In this document: positions 52,249 through 61,814 of the stretch, piece after piece
Layout: each line of letters begins with the position of its first letter
Position numbering within the stretch: the stretch's first letter is position 1
Source: Bacillus sp. FJAT-27225
GTDB taxonomy: Bacteria > Bacillota > Bacilli > Bacillales > Cytobacillaceae
DNA: 64,000 nt
Direction of reading: 5' to 3'
Assembly (NCBI RefSeq): GCF_001685025.1
Contig: NZ_MAYU01000022.1
Coordinates: forward strand, 62,001-126,000
The notes under the pieces: generated by a model
Told to the model about the DNA's origin: nothing
The model's input: only the letters and a program-made list of their open reading frames with translations
Database searches by the model: none
Made by a program: the position numbers and the translations under genes

Positions 52249-52548
52249 TTACGCTAATACTCTATTTTTCTTTTTTATTTCCCTATTTACGTACTTTCTG
52301 TTTTTGTAAATGAAGTTTATTAAGTCTTCTTTTATCAATTCTTTCTCGCCTTCATCACTATAATTTTCGCCTTTGCCATGGATTGTCCACTTTCCATCAG
52401 CTTCATAGTACATTAGAGTCCAGGAACCATTGCGGATTGAGTCTTCAAAAACAAGATAATGTTTCTTCCCCACAAAATCATAATCTGCCAAATCCGAGAA
52501 ACCATTTAAAAAGTTCTCGATATCCCTTTTGTAAACAATTGATTTCAT
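52249..52548 (-). CDS. Small soluble protein, unknown
   Basis: The 99-residue product is rich in Tyr, Asp and Lys (DLADYDFVGKKHYLVFEDSI, TLMYYEADGKWTIHGKGENY). Nothing matches a family I know. The ATG at 52548 is 9 bases after AAAGG. It stands apart from the VOC gene by about 30 bp and may share its transcript. Confidence 0.6.
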   Translation of the reverse strand: MKSIVYKRDIENFLNGFSDLADYDFVGKKHYLVFEDSIRNGSWTLMYYEADGKWTIHGKGENYSDEGEKELIKEDLINFIYKNRKYVNREIKKKNRVLA

Positions 52549-52796
52549 CCTGATCATCCTTTCTGGTTCATTCATTTATACACTATTATTACAAATTTTG
52601 TAGGAATTTTTAAATAAAGTGACGTGAAGGCACAAATATAGTGCGTAGAAGGTATCCCTTAGTAGTATGTGAGCCCAACCATCTTGTAAAAACAAGGGAT
52701 AGGTGGGAATTTTTTAGCTTGTTAAAAAGGAATTAAAAGTATTACAATAAGCACCATGTCCACAGTGGAAATTCAACCTAAGTAAAGGGGAAAACA

Positions 52797-53309
52797 ATGA
52801 AAACAAAACTTTCATTCCTTCTGATTATCCTTGTTCTCATTCTTTCAGCATGTGGCAAGGAAAAAATTGAAGGCTCAATGACTCTGCTTAATCAAAATAA
52901 AGAAGAAATATCCTTCCCCCAGGATAAACCGACTTTATTCTTTTTCCTTACCACCTACACCTGAACTCATTGCCAAAAGCAACTGGTTCAGTTGCATGAA
53001 AATATTCAAGAACTAGAAGATTTGGATGTCAACATGTATATAGTAAGTGGCGATACTCCGGAAGAGCAGGCTGTATTATACAATGCACTAAAAGCAACGT
53101 TTGGTAAAAGTATAGCTTTCGTTTCCGATCCTGACCTTGAATTAATTAATATCATGGGAATGAAAAATGGTGATGCTGCGTACAGAGGTTACGGGCTTTT
53201 AAATACCGATGGAACGGTTGTATTTAAGACCGTTAATGACTTGTGGGGAGACGAATTTGACAAAACTGTAAATGAAATTAAAAAGGAATACAAAGCATTA
53301 AATCATTAA
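52797..53309 (+). CDS. Thioredoxin-like lipoprotein with in-frame TGA in UxxC: candidate selenoprotein
   Basis: ATG at 52797 follows AAAGGGG. The frame runs 170 codons to 53309 with one TGA at 52962-52964 (codon 56). It gives a signal peptide with lipobox LSAC (Cys19) and then a thioredoxin/peroxiredoxin-like domain. The region around the TGA reads FFFLTTYT-[TGA]-THCQKQLVQL, so TGA stands exactly where the first Cys of a CxxC redox pair is expected (residues 56-59). Downstream the fold continues normally (MYIVSGDTPEEQAVLY, FVSDPDLELINIMGMKNG). A hairpin with a GGUU apex starts at the right distance after the TGA. I interpret the TGA as Sec (UxxC); a nonsense mutation is the alternative. Confidence 0.7.
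52979..52995 (+). promoter_or_regulatory. Candidate bacterial SECIS hairpin
   Basis: GCAACTG-GTT-CAGTTGC is a perfect 7-bp stem with a 3-base loop, or a 5-bp stem with GGTTC at the apex. The apex G lies 21-22 bases after the TGA. Bacterial SECIS elements have a GU/GGU-type apex 16-37 bases after the UGA, so position and form fit. Confidence 0.6.
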
Positions 53310-53716
53310 TCTCTAATTATTACTGCCTGTATTGAGAGGCTACGAAAGTCCCTCTTACAGCAGAGCGATTTGATTGACTTTATGTATGTATCGAAGAATG
53401 CCCAGACCATTTTTGTGGTTCTGGGCATTTTTTATAATACGTCGAATGATTTCCAGTATTTGTGGGAAATTGGCTCACACTTGTAATACGAAATAAGTTG
53501 CCATTTTCAGAAAGGTACTTTAAAGATGGGCCTGCAATGTACGCACGGCTTTTCTCCCTTTTTAACTTCCTCAATAAACACCACGCCTTAACATTTCTAA
53601 ATTTCCGTTAATTATTTGACTATATCGAAATAAATATAGTATCACTAAATAAAAGGAATATTGTTCCGCCTATTCATACTAGCTCAAAAAAATATGCTGC
53701 ACTTGGGGGAAGGTAC
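53310..53716. other. Intergenic region with terminator
   Basis: About 400 bp. Besides the hairpin at 53398-53434 it should hold the nitronate monooxygenase promoter. A minus-strand frame at 53380-53574 overlaps the terminator and has no ribosome site. Confidence 0.5.
53398..53434 (+). terminator. Terminator after the selenoprotein candidate
   Basis: ATGCCCAGACCA and TGGTTCTGGGCAT pair around a T-rich loop and run into TTTTTTAT on the plus strand. This supports a transcript that continues past the TGA. Confidence 0.85.
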
Positions 53717-54685
53717 ATGCCACAGATTCCATCGCTGCTGAAATCGTTAAGGATTCCGGTGATTGGTTCACCACTTTTTATTATTAGTAATCCAAAGCTT
53801 GTGATTGAACAGTGCAAGGCCGGGATTGTGGGAGCAATGCCTGCCTTAAATGCAAGGCCAGCCTCACAGCTTGATGAATGGCTTGCTGAAATAACAGAAA
53901 CGCTCTCCGATTATAATGCAAAAAATCCTGATCGTCCGGCAGCACCCTTTGCTATTAACCAAATCGTACACAGGTCAAATGACCGGCTTGAGCATGATAT
54001 GGAGCTGTGCGTAAAGTACAAGGTACCTATTATTATCACTTCTCTGGGGGCTCGTGAAGAGGTGAATCAAGCGGCCCATAGCTATGGGGGAATCGTGTTC
54101 CATGACATCATCAATAACAAGTTTGCCCGTAAGGCGGTTGCAAAGGGAGCCGATGGTCTGATTGCCGTAGCTGCCGGTGCGGGAGGGCATGCGGGCAGCA
54201 AAAGTCCATTCGCGCTGGTTCAGGAAATCCGTCAATGGTTTGATGGCCCGTTAGTTCTGGCAGGTTCGATTGCAAATGGAAAATCAATACTGGCTGCCCA
54301 GGCGATGGGCGCGGATTTCGCTTATATCGGTTCGCCATTTATTGCTACCCATGAAGCACGGGCCGCCGAGGCATACAAGCAGGCCATTGTTGAATGCACG
54401 TCGGATGATATTATCTATAGCAATTTATTTACCGGGGTTCATGGAAACTACCTTGCTCCATCAATTCGTGCAGCAGGTCTAGATCCTGAAAATCTTCCTG
54501 AAAGTGACCCTTCCAAAATGAATTTTGGCGGTGATAAGGCAAAGGCGTGGAAAGATATTTGGGGCAGCGGCCAGGGAATCGGTGTCATTAACGATGTAAC
54601 GAGCGCTGGCGAATACATTGATAAGCTCCATCAGGAATACATTGAAGCAAGAGACGGCTTAATGGCAAGCATGAAGTTTATTTAA
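53717..54685 (+). CDS. Nitronate monooxygenase family protein
   Basis: The 322-residue FMN protein has the NMO pattern: RIPVIGSPLFIISNPKLVIEQCKAGIVGAMPALNA near the start, GADGLIAVAAGAGGHAGSKSPFALVQEI, and GADFAYIGSPFIATHEARAAEAYKQ at the phosphate-binding end. It oxidises nitronates or propionate-3-nitronate. GGGGAAGG precedes the ATG. A nitroreductase gene lies convergently beyond the terminator at 54695, so the two may serve nitro-compound handling without being one operon. Confidence 0.9.
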   Translation: MPQIPSLLKSLRIPVIGSPLFIISNPKLVIEQCKAGIVGAMPALNARPASQLDEWLAEITETLSDYNAKNPDRPAAPFAINQIVHRSNDRLEHDMELCVKYKVPIIITSLGAREEVNQAAHSYGGIVFHDIINNKFARKAVAKGADGLIAVAAGAGGHAGSKSPFALVQEIRQWFDGPLVLAGSIANGKSILAAQAMGADFAYIGSPFIATHEARAAEAYKQAIVECTSDDIIYSNLFTGVHGNYLAPSIRAAGLDPENLPESDPSKMNFGGDKAKAWKDIWGSGQGIGVINDVTSAGEYIDKLHQEYIEARDGLMASMKFI

Positions 54686-54694
54686 TACAAGAAA

Positions 54695-54742
54695 AATAGT
54701 GGTAACTCCTGGTCTTTTTCTGGCCAGGAGTTACCACTATTT
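54695..54742. terminator. Bidirectional terminator
   Basis: AATAGTGGTAACTCCTGG and its exact complement CCAGGAGTTACCACTATT surround 12 bases. It separates the convergent NMO and nitroreductase genes. Confidence 0.88.
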
Positions 54743-54775
54743 ATTTAAGGTCTTCTGAAGAAATACCAATCTGTA

Positions 54776-55561
54776 TCATTTATTCTCCATAAAGTTCTGC
54801 TTCTCCAGATAGTTCAGTACAGTCTGCGAAAACTCGATGTGGGATTCTTTCGTGTATTTGGCAATCGTGTAGATTTGCGCAAGATTTTTCAACCCTAAAC
54901 GTTCAGTCATTTCCTTCAGTCTCGGGTTGGCCATGTAGCGGTTCCAGCCATTTTCATTTCGATCTTTATAGATTTCGAGAATGTCTTCATCGGAATAGTC
55001 CTTATATTGTTCATAATGGACAAGTCCTTGCCTTGGCAATCGATCCCTTGGTGCAGGGTTTTCGGCGGGATACCCCAACGAATACCCGACTACCGGGACG
55101 ACGTTTGGCGGAAGGTTTAGCAGTTCGCCAATTTGGTCACAATTCGCAAGAGTCGAGCCCATATAGCATATTCCGAGCCCGGCGTTCTCTGCAGCCAGCG
55201 CACAGTTTTGGGCTGCCAATGTCGCATCAATCGCACCAATCATGAAGCTCATGAAATTATCAAAATGAACAGGTGCCTCATTTAGCTCAAGCCATTTCCT
55301 CATTCGATTGAAGTCAGCGCAAAACGTTAATAAAACGGGGGCATCAACAACCATGGATTGCTCCATATGTGCGGTGTACAATTTCTTCCTTAATTCTTTG
55401 TCTCTAGTCACGATAATTGAATATGTCTGCATATTTCCGCTTGAAGATGCACGGATGCCTGCATCGAGTATTTGTTCCAGCAGCTCCTGGCTCACGTCCC
55501 TGTCCTCATATTCCCGTATCGACCTGTGTCCGTGGATAACATTGTTGAATTCCAAATCCAT
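54776..55561 (-). CDS. Nitroreductase-family oxidoreductase
   Basis: The 261-residue FMN protein starts HGHRSIREYEDRDVSQELLEQILDAGIRASSSGNMQTYSII, the FMN-binding opening of NfsA/Frp-type NAD(P)H nitroreductases, and has ENAGLGICYMGS and VVPVVGYSLGYPAENPAPRDRLP, the second binding motif. It reduces nitro compounds, quinones or flavins. AAGGAG directly precedes the ATG, so a TTG six bases on (MEFNNV) may be the true start. Confidence 0.9.
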   Translation of the reverse strand: MDLEFNNVIHGHRSIREYEDRDVSQELLEQILDAGIRASSSGNMQTYSIIVTRDKELRKKLYTAHMEQSMVVDAPVLLTFCADFNRMRKWLELNEAPVHFDNFMSFMIGAIDATLAAQNCALAAENAGLGICYMGSTLANCDQIGELLNLPPNVVPVVGYSLGYPAENPAPRDRLPRQGLVHYEQYKDYSDEDILEIYKDRNENGWNRYMANPRLKEMTERLGLKNLAQIYTIAKYTKESHIEFSQTVLNYLEKQNFMENK

Positions 55562-55945
55562 CACTCCTTAAAAGAACTATACCATTTTAATAGAATGTTC
55601 TGAAGAATTTTGTTATTTAACAATAACAAAAAAGCCTAATTATCTAAGCGATTAGGCTTCCTTTCAATGGCATAACTTCGATTGGTTTTTGGTCAGGGAG
55701 GAACAAAAGTAGCAGGGAATTAGTAACCGGCCTGTTAAATTAACATACATTTTGTCACTCAATTATTATTCATATAAGTCGATTTGAGCGAAAATCTGCA
55801 TAAATGGCGGTTGTACCTCCGCAATTTATCTAAGATTCCTAACAGAGGGATTTTCTAAAACATATAATTTATGGACTAATGCCGTGACAAGCTTTTGGTC
55901 ATTCACATATTAATAGAAGAAAGTTTAATAAAAGGAATGGTGCTT
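55562..55945. other. Intergenic region upstream of the CgeB-like gene
   Basis: About 380 bp. A hairpin at 55631-55659 (AAGCCTAAT/ATTAGGCTT) with a T run on the minus strand sits just upstream of the nitroreductase start. CATATAAT near 55860 resembles a sporulation-type -10 box but has no convincing -35. Confidence 0.4.
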
Positions 55946-57121
55946 TTGAAGATATTATTTCTAGAAAGTCACCCAATGTGGATTTATGGTTTACCTAATG
56001 GTTTCAAAGAAGAAGGGCATACGGTGATGATTTCCGGGCCATTAAGTAAAAATAATATCTCAGAAATGATAGATTTGTTTAAGCCGGATTTAATCATATC
56101 TGTCGGATGGACAGCCGAACACTCTAAAGAAAAGTGGCGATGGATCCGAAAGGCTGTCAAGAATACAAAGATACCGCTCGTTTATTGGGCTACTGAAGAC
56201 CCTTTACACACGGAGAATTTTACAATACCTCTTATTAATGCAATTAAACCAGATTTTGTCTTTACAGTTACACCTGCATTATGTAAAAAATATGAGGAGC
56301 TAGGTTTCAAATCGGAACATTTAGAATTTGGGTACCATCCTAATATACATTTTCCGGTACAACCTTTAAATGACTATCGTTATGACATAGCGGTAGTAGC
56401 GAATGCTTATCCTGAATATCTTAAAGAAAATCCGAATGCATTCCGTTTGGAGGCCTTAAATACACTAATAAAGCCACTTATCATGGAAGGAATTCGTGTT
56501 GATTTTTGGGGAAAGAAATGGGACAAAATGGGGGAGTATTTAGGGAGAGACATTCCAAAGGATTGGATTCATGGCTATTTAGACTACAGGGATGCATATA
56601 AAGTCTATAGTTCTGCCAAAATCGTAATTGGATTGCAAAATTCCCGATCGCAACTTACTATGCGCACTTTTGAAATTCTTGGTTCCGGTGGGGTTTTATT
56701 AACAACGGATACACCTGCAGTTCGTGAAAAATTCACACCAGGCCAAGATTTAATTGTTTCATCCAACTCTTTCGAAACAGTATTTAATATTCAATATTAT
56801 TTAAATAATGATGTAGAGAGACAACAAATACGTGAAAATGGTAAAATAGCTGTCCAAGAACATTCCTATCGAAATCGGGCTAAGCAAATACTTGAAGTAT
56901 TAGTAAATAGAGGGATTATAAGAGAAAACGGAGAAATTATACAGTATTTAGAGTATCTAAAAGAATTCTATGAAATTTATGAGGTTTCTCAGGAAGATAC
57001 TCTTTCAAAAATTGCAAATCAATATAATGTCCCTTTGGAACAATTGATCGAACTTAATAATCTTAGTTCAGATAAAATATATGCAGGTCAAATAATTAAA
57101 ATTAAGAAGAAGGATATTTAA
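55946..57121 (+). CDS. ykvP: CgeB-like glycosyltransferase with C-terminal LysM (YkvP-like)
   Basis: The 391-residue protein starts [23 protein letters not shown] and has a GT-B fold: [30 protein letters not shown] and [27 protein letters not shown] at the donor-binding end. This matches CgeB/YkvP proteins, made in the mother cell and involved in spore crust glycosylation. About 45 C-terminal residues ([29 protein letters not shown] and IYAGQIIKI) form a LysM domain, which would hold it to peptidoglycan. I use TTG at 55946, 9 bases behind AAAAGGA; the ATG nine bases earlier abuts the site. Confidence 0.82.
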   Translation: MKILFLESHPMWIYGLPNGFKEEGHTVMISGPLSKNNISEMIDLFKPDLIISVGWTAEHSKEKWRWIRKAVKNTKIPLVYWATEDPLHTENFTIPLINAIKPDFVFTVTPALCKKYEELGFKSEHLEFGYHPNIHFPVQPLNDYRYDIAVVANAYPEYLKENPNAFRLEALNTLIKPLIMEGIRVDFWGKKWDKMGEYLGRDIPKDWIHGYLDYRDAYKVYSSAKIVIGLQNSRSQLTMRTFEILGSGGVLLTTDTPAVREKFTPGQDLIVSSNSFETVFNIQYYLNNDVERQQIRENGKIAVQEHSYRNRAKQILEVLVNRGIIRENGEIIQYLEYLKEFYEIYEVSQEDTLSKIANQYNVPLEQLIELNNLSSDKIYAGQIIKIKKKDI

Positions 57122-57165
57122 GGCAGGTTGTTTTTCGGCTGAATTTTTACCTAAATCCAAGTGAA

Positions 57166-57199
57166 AAAGGCTTAGAGTTGAAAATAACTCTAAGCCTTT
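57166..57199. terminator. Terminator after the CgeB-like gene
   Basis: AAAGGCTTAGAGTT and AACTCTAAGCCTTT pair around GAAAAT, with a T-rich tail. Confidence 0.8.
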
Positions 57200-57297
57200 A
57201 AACTGTGATAAGGTGACGTCAAAATCTGTGTGATCAGGTATGGGACTTAACTTGTAGCATCTCAAAAGTAAACCCGTTAGAGATTTAGTCCCCTATT

Positions 57298-58212
57298 TTA
57301 TTTCATTCCATGCAAGCTTACTGCCAGTTTGGTGCCAACTACCGCATTGTTTTTTACTAGTGCAATATTTGCTTCCAAACTTTTGCCTTCAGTTAATTCC
57401 TTAACCTTGCCAAGCATGAATGGTGTTACATCTTTGCCCTTGATGTTCTTTTCTTCGGCTTCTTTTAACGCTGAGTTAATAATACCGTTCATGAATTCTT
57501 CATCCATAGCATGTTCTTCCGGGATTGGATTAGCGATTACGGCACCGCCCTTTAAACCTAAATCCCATTTTACTTTTAGAGTAGAAGCAATTGTTTCTAC
57601 ATCGTCGGCACGCAGGTTTAACTGAAATTCACTCGTGCGTGTAAAGAAAGCAGGCAGTACATCGGTTTGGTAACCAATTACCGGTACGCCTTTTGTTTCG
57701 AGGTATTCCATTGTCAGTCCAAGATCCAGGATTGATTTGGCTCCTGCGCAAATGACTGCCACGTTTGTTTGCCCCAATTCATCAAGGTCCGCAGAGATAT
57801 CCATCGTCGTTTCGGCGCCGCGGTGAACCCCGCCAATTCCGCCGGTAACAAAGATTTCAATGCCAGCCAGTTCGGCGCAAATCATGGTAGCTGCGACTGT
57901 TGTCGCACCTAATTTTTTGGTTGCAAGCAAATAAGCCAAGTCGCGGCGGGAAGCTTTTGCAACATCCGGGCTTTTTCCAAACATCTCAAGTTCTTCATCC
58001 GATAATCCCACTTTAATTTTTCCATCGATAATCGCAATTGTAGCTGGAACTGCTCCGTTATCACGGACAATTTGCTCTACTTCACGAGCGGTTTGGACGT
58101 TTTGCGGATAAGGCATGCCATGCGAAATAATCGTCGATTCCAGTGCTACGATTGGTTTACCTTGTTCCTTCGCCTGACGCACTTCTTCTGATAATGTAAT
58201 ATATTCTTTCAT
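57298..58212 (-). CDS. psuG: Pseudouridine-5'-phosphate glycosidase
   Basis: The 304-residue protein has the PsuG signature: [47 protein letters not shown] and [24 protein letters not shown]. It splits pseudouridine 5'-phosphate into uracil and ribose 5-phosphate. The start overlaps the stop of psuK (ATGA), so both are made from one transcript and complete the degradation route. No uracil transporter is adjacent. Confidence 0.93.
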   Translation of the reverse strand: MKEYITLSEEVRQAKEQGKPIVALESTIISHGMPYPQNVQTAREVEQIVRDNGAVPATIAIIDGKIKVGLSDEELEMFGKSPDVAKASRRDLAYLLATKKLGATTVAATMICAELAGIEIFVTGGIGGVHRGAETTMDISADLDELGQTNVAVICAGAKSILDLGLTMEYLETKGVPVIGYQTDVLPAFFTRTSEFQLNLRADDVETIASTLKVKWDLGLKGGAVIANPIPEEHAMDEEFMNGIINSALKEAEEKNIKGKDVTPFMLGKVKELTEGKSLEANIALVKNNAVVGTKLAVSLHGMK

Positions 58213-59327
58213 TTTCGTTCCTCCATATCTTTTTGTAGTTGCTCAGCCGATAAATCCTGGCGGACAGTGTATGCTGATTGCAGTGTTTTCGATGCATTGA
58301 TGCTTCCGGCCCGGCCAATTTCGATTAAGGATTTCCCTTCAAGCCATGAGTAAATGACCGCTGAAGAGAACGCATCCCCTGCGCCGGTTACATCGACGAT
58401 TTCATTTGTTTCTACAGACGGGACGTGAAAAATCCCTTCTTCTTTATTGCCAATCATTGAGCCTTTTTTTCCATTGGTCACAATCACGTTGGCAACTCCA
58501 ATTGACAGCCAGCTTTCAACGGCATGTTTCCACTCATCATCACTGTTGATTTTAGTTTGAAAGTAAGTCTCCGATTCATCCCGGTTCGTAATCATCCATG
58601 TGACACCTGTTAAATCATCAGGCAGCCGCCTCATCTTTGGTGATGAAACAGGGATAATCACAAGAGGAATTTCATGGCTTTTAGCAAAACTGGACAAAAA
58701 TTGAATCGTTTCCTTCGGAATGTTTAAATCAGATATGATGCATTTGCAACGGCTTAACAAGCCTTCATGTTTTAGCAGAACATCCGGTGTAATCGCATCA
58801 TAAATGTCCATATCGGCAAAGGCTATCACAAGTTCCCCAGTTTCGTCCAAAGCTGCCGTATACGAGCCAGTTGATTTTTCAGGAAAACGGGTCACGGTTT
58901 CAAGGTTTATATAGGGAGTTGACGCCTCTTCGATTATCGACCAGTCCTTATCGTTCCCGCTTGCCGAGATAAGAGAAACTTCCAAACCAAGACGTCCAAG
59001 ATTTTCGGCAATATTCCGGGCAACCCCGCCTGCACTTTGTGTCATATTAATTGGATTTGACGTACCGAACTGAACTTTGTCCTTGATGTGGAATTTACGG
59101 TCAATATTGGCACCGCCGATACAAATAACTTGCTCTGATTCATTTAGAATATAAGCCCTGCCTAAAATTCTTCCCTTTCGCATTAACCCCGATATCATAT
59201 TGGCAATAGCAGGACGGGACAAGCCCAAGGTCTCGGCAAGCTCTTGTTGTGTAACATAAGGGTTCTTCCGGATCAAATCGAGAATCAATTGCTCTTTCTC
59301 ATTCACCCTTTCAGGCAACAACCTCAC
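58209..59327 (-). CDS. psuK: Pseudouridine kinase (PfkB family) with N-terminal HTH
   Basis: The 372-residue protein has an N-terminal winged-helix (about 10-60: [35 protein letters not shown]), then a ribokinase-like PfkB domain with [22 protein letters not shown] and the nucleotide loop [21 protein letters not shown] holding the catalytic Asp. It phosphorylates pseudouridine and likely also represses its own operon. It is the first gene of psuK-psuG. Confidence 0.9.
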   Translation of the reverse strand: MRLLPERVNEKEQLILDLIRKNPYVTQQELAETLGLSRPAIANMISGLMRKGRILGRAYILNESEQVICIGGANIDRKFHIKDKVQFGTSNPINMTQSAGGVARNIAENLGRLGLEVSLISASGNDKDWSIIEEASTPYINLETVTRFPEKSTGSYTAALDETGELVIAFADMDIYDAITPDVLLKHEGLLSRCKCIISDLNIPKETIQFLSSFAKSHEIPLVIIPVSSPKMRRLPDDLTGVTWMITNRDESETYFQTKINSDDEWKHAVESWLSIGVANVIVTNGKKGSMIGNKEEGIFHVPSVETNEIVDVTGAGDAFSSAVIYSWLEGKSLIEIGRAGSINASKTLQSAYTVRQDLSAEQLQKDMEERK

Positions 59328-59880
59328 CTCTTCGTCTTTACAATGGTCAACCTTATTATTTTGGACTAAATGCTGTAATTCATTACGGGTTTCCGCCCGC
59401 GGAAAATTGTAAACATTTGTTTATAAAACAAACTTATGTTTAAAGTATAGAGAGAATAGTTCTGTGGGTCAATGGTTTTGTATTGCGTGTCGACTTTTTA
59501 AGGCACAAAAAAAACTTCCCGCCATTCCAGCCAGGAAGTACCCATTCATAGTAGTAGCCAGCTTATATATGTTAGGCAACGTCATGTTCAAAACCATTTT
59601 CGTCTATTAAAGATTTGAGTAGTGGACACCTCAACATATAAAGAAACTTGATGAGTTGCTTTTGTTACTTACAGAAAGAAAAGTGCTCCTCTAATAGCTA
59701 GAAACCAAACGGATATCCATCCATTCAGTTAAACAATTGCTTCTCCTTTCGATGGGGAAGTTTATTTATTTGTTATTATTCAAAAAAAGGCGTTGCCTTG
59801 AATCCAAAGCAACGTTGACATATGGTAAATAGGTACCAATCCGGTTTATTGGCTGGCTGTCAGCTTGCCGATACCTTACC
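59328..59880. other. Intergenic region upstream of psuK
   Basis: About 550 bp with the psuK operator-like repeats (59411-59441) and two minus-strand terminators at 59507-59539 (ACTTCC/GGAAGT then T8) and 59782-59814 (CGTTGC/GCAACG then T7), the latter ending the alpha/beta hydrolase transcript. Nothing else recognised. Confidence 0.55.
59411..59441. promoter_or_regulatory. Nested inverted repeat, putative psuK operator
   Basis: AAACATTTGTTT and AAACAAACTTATGTTT form an imperfect inverted repeat around ATA, about 85 bp before psuK. It is a candidate site for the N-terminal HTH of PsuK itself. Confidence 0.45.
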
Positions 59881-59918
59881 AATCGTTAAACTATTTTAAT
59901 TGTGTGACCGGATCTAGC

Positions 59919-60881
59919 TTAAACAACCCTCTCTTTGGCTTTTCCTGTTATATAATTCTCTGTAAGCCATGCTTCCAGTTTTGACAGAGCATCCGGGTGA
60001 AGCGGGCGTTTTAAGATTTCCTTGAATCTCTTACCTGCTTTTAAAATGCTGAGTTCTTCGGTCTGAATCCGCAACCCATGTTCCATGTCTTTTATAATGG
60101 CAATTTCCGCATTCTCCTTTATGAGGGATGGCAGTTCTGATAGGACTTCCTTGTCTGCGAGGTGGTCTTTGTCGCCAATCAGTGCAAGGGCAGGGCAATT
60201 CATTGATTTCAATGCTTCACGCGTATTGAAATCGTCATGCTCCCTATACCATTTTGCCTGTGTTTTAAAGAAAAATTGAATTTTTATTATATCTTCCTTG
60301 GATTTCTGGAAATTCTCCATTGTCTTAGCTGCCTGCTTTTCACTTTTTTCTTTTACGTTTACTAACTTGAAGAGTTTCCCAAGGACAGGCTTTGCCAGCA
60401 GTTCTTTATATCCAAGTTCCCTCTGCTTCTTTAATGCCTCAGACATGTTGTCAACTCCGCCTGAAAGGAAGATTGCCCCAGCCAGCTCCATGGATGCACC
60501 CAGCGCAGTCGCAATAATCGTACCCTCACTATGCCCGGCAACAATGACCTTTTCCCTATCTACATTCGGATGGGCTTGGAGGTATTCAACTCCAGTACGG
60601 GCATCCTCCACCAAATCCCATAGCCCAGCTGCCAGCCAGTCCCCGTCCCGCTTGCCTGTTCCCCGCTTATCATAGCGAAGCGTAACAAATCCGAGCCCTG
60701 TTAAAAATTCAGCCAGATCCTTATAGAGATTTGTTGTGAGCTTGCCTTTTGAAACATTGCCATCCCGGTCCAGCGGCCCTGAACCGGCAATCAGAAGAAT
60801 GGCTGGGTATACCCCTTCACCCGGCACTGATAATGTTCCATAAATCCTATTTTTCTCCCCATACACAACTTCTTTTTCCAA
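59919..60881 (-). CDS. Alpha/beta hydrolase, serine peptidase-like
   Basis: The 320-residue protein has AILLIAGSGPLDRDGNVSKG, FVTLRYDKRGTGKRDGDW and VIVAGHSEGTIIATALG with nucleophile Ser in GHSEG; GDKDHLADKEVL and DMEHGLRI supply Asp and His. It resembles esterases and acylpeptide-hydrolase-like proteins of Bacillus. TTG at 60881 is 6 bases behind GGAGGGG. It lies 20 bp after the HTH gene at 60902 and is probably controlled by it. Confidence 0.85.
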   Translation of the reverse strand: MEKEVVYGEKNRIYGTLSVPGEGVYPAILLIAGSGPLDRDGNVSKGKLTTNLYKDLAEFLTGLGFVTLRYDKRGTGKRDGDWLAAGLWDLVEDARTGVEYLQAHPNVDREKVIVAGHSEGTIIATALGASMELAGAIFLSGGVDNMSEALKKQRELGYKELLAKPVLGKLFKLVNVKEKSEKQAAKTMENFQKSKEDIIKIQFFFKTQAKWYREHDDFNTREALKSMNCPALALIGDKDHLADKEVLSELPSLIKENAEIAIIKDMEHGLRIQTEELSILKAGKRFKEILKRPLHPDALSKLEAWLTENYITGKAKERVV

Positions 60882-60901
60882 CCAAATCCCCTCCAATTTA
60901 A

Positions 60902-61420
60902 TTATTGATTTTCCGGAACGATGATCGTCGCAAGATTCCTCGGTTTCCGTTCATTTGACGGCTGATTCTTCATACCTTCATTAATCAACTTTCCCATTTT
61001 CCCGCCTAATTCCATGAACTCCTTGTCAGTCAGGTGCATTCTCGCTACGCGGTAGGATACACCGTCTCTTTGCAAATTGTAACCACTTGATAGATAGTCC
61101 TCGTACATTCCCATTAGATGAGCCAAAAATGTAAAAAATAACTCTAAATGCTGGTCTTTGCTTGCATTGTCTACATCTGTGATGCCTGTTTGTTTCAGGG
61201 CGTATACTTTTTCTACTGTGCCCCTGATTTGGTTCTCCTGTACCACCTCAATGAATCCGGCTTCCAGTAGTTTGTTCAGATGGCGATACAGAGTTGCCTG
61301 GGGCACATCCTTGATAAAGTCAAGGAGTTCATAAGCTGTTCGATGCCCTCCATTCACCAGTGATTGAATTATTTTCATACGGACTGGATGCATGATAAGT
61401 TTGGTACGATTAGCATTCAC
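60902..61420 (-). CDS. ArsR-like winged-helix regulator
   Basis: The protein of about 172 residues starts NANRTKLIMHPVRMKIIQSL and has a winged-helix: YELLDFIKDVPQATLYRHLNKLLEAGFIEVVQE. A helical C-terminal domain (FFTFLAHLMGMYEDYLSSG) probably senses a ligand. The GTG used lies 9 bases behind GAGGTG. It precedes the hydrolase gene, and a perfect palindrome in its promoter (61486-61503) suggests autorepression. Confidence 0.82.
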   Translation of the reverse strand: MNANRTKLIMHPVRMKIIQSLVNGGHRTAYELLDFIKDVPQATLYRHLNKLLEAGFIEVVQENQIRGTVEKVYALKQTGITDVDNASKDQHLELFFTFLAHLMGMYEDYLSSGYNLQRDGVSYRVARMHLTDKEFMELGGKMGKLINEGMKNQPSNERKPRNLATIIVPENQ

Positions 61421-61465
61421 ACTGAATGACACCTCTGATGCATTTATTATCAAAAATGAGAACAT

Positions 61466-61814
61466 TAAACTAAAAAAATAATTACATTATCAATTTTGAT
61501 AATAATAAAATCCCCCTTCTTTGTCAACCTGTTTTTACCATCCTAACCGTAATTATTTTTAGACTAATTTTTTAGTAAATCAAATGAAGAAAGGGAGGAT
61601 CACCTTTTTCGGCTGTTCCCCCCTTCATAGATGAAATAAAGGACGGGAAGACCACTTTTTTCTGCCTGTTCCCGCCTTCAAGTTAAACAGTATTTGCTTT
61701 CGAGATGCTATTACCAACTCGTTTATAAAAAATGATGAAGACTGGTCCTCTGTCCAAGCAGCCTTATCCTTTTGAACATACACTACTTGTACCTTGGTAT
61801 AAGGAGGGGTTGAA
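61466..61814. other. Promoter region of the HTH gene and of the repeat-protein gene
   Basis: About 350 bp. It holds the palindrome at 61486-61503 and two related hairpin-like blocks near 61590-61680 (GGGAGGATCACCTTTTT / GGGAAGACCACTTTTTT). No gene seen. Confidence 0.45.
61486..61503. promoter_or_regulatory. 18-bp palindrome ATTATCAATTTTGATAAT
   Basis: Perfect 8-bp arms flank TT. It lies about 66 bp before the HTH gene start, with a half-like TTATCAAAA at 61446-61455 nearer the gene. It is the probable operator of this regulator. Confidence 0.55.

Noticed and set aside
53380-53574. Minus-strand 64-codon frame
   Set aside because: It overlaps a strong terminator and has no start signal.
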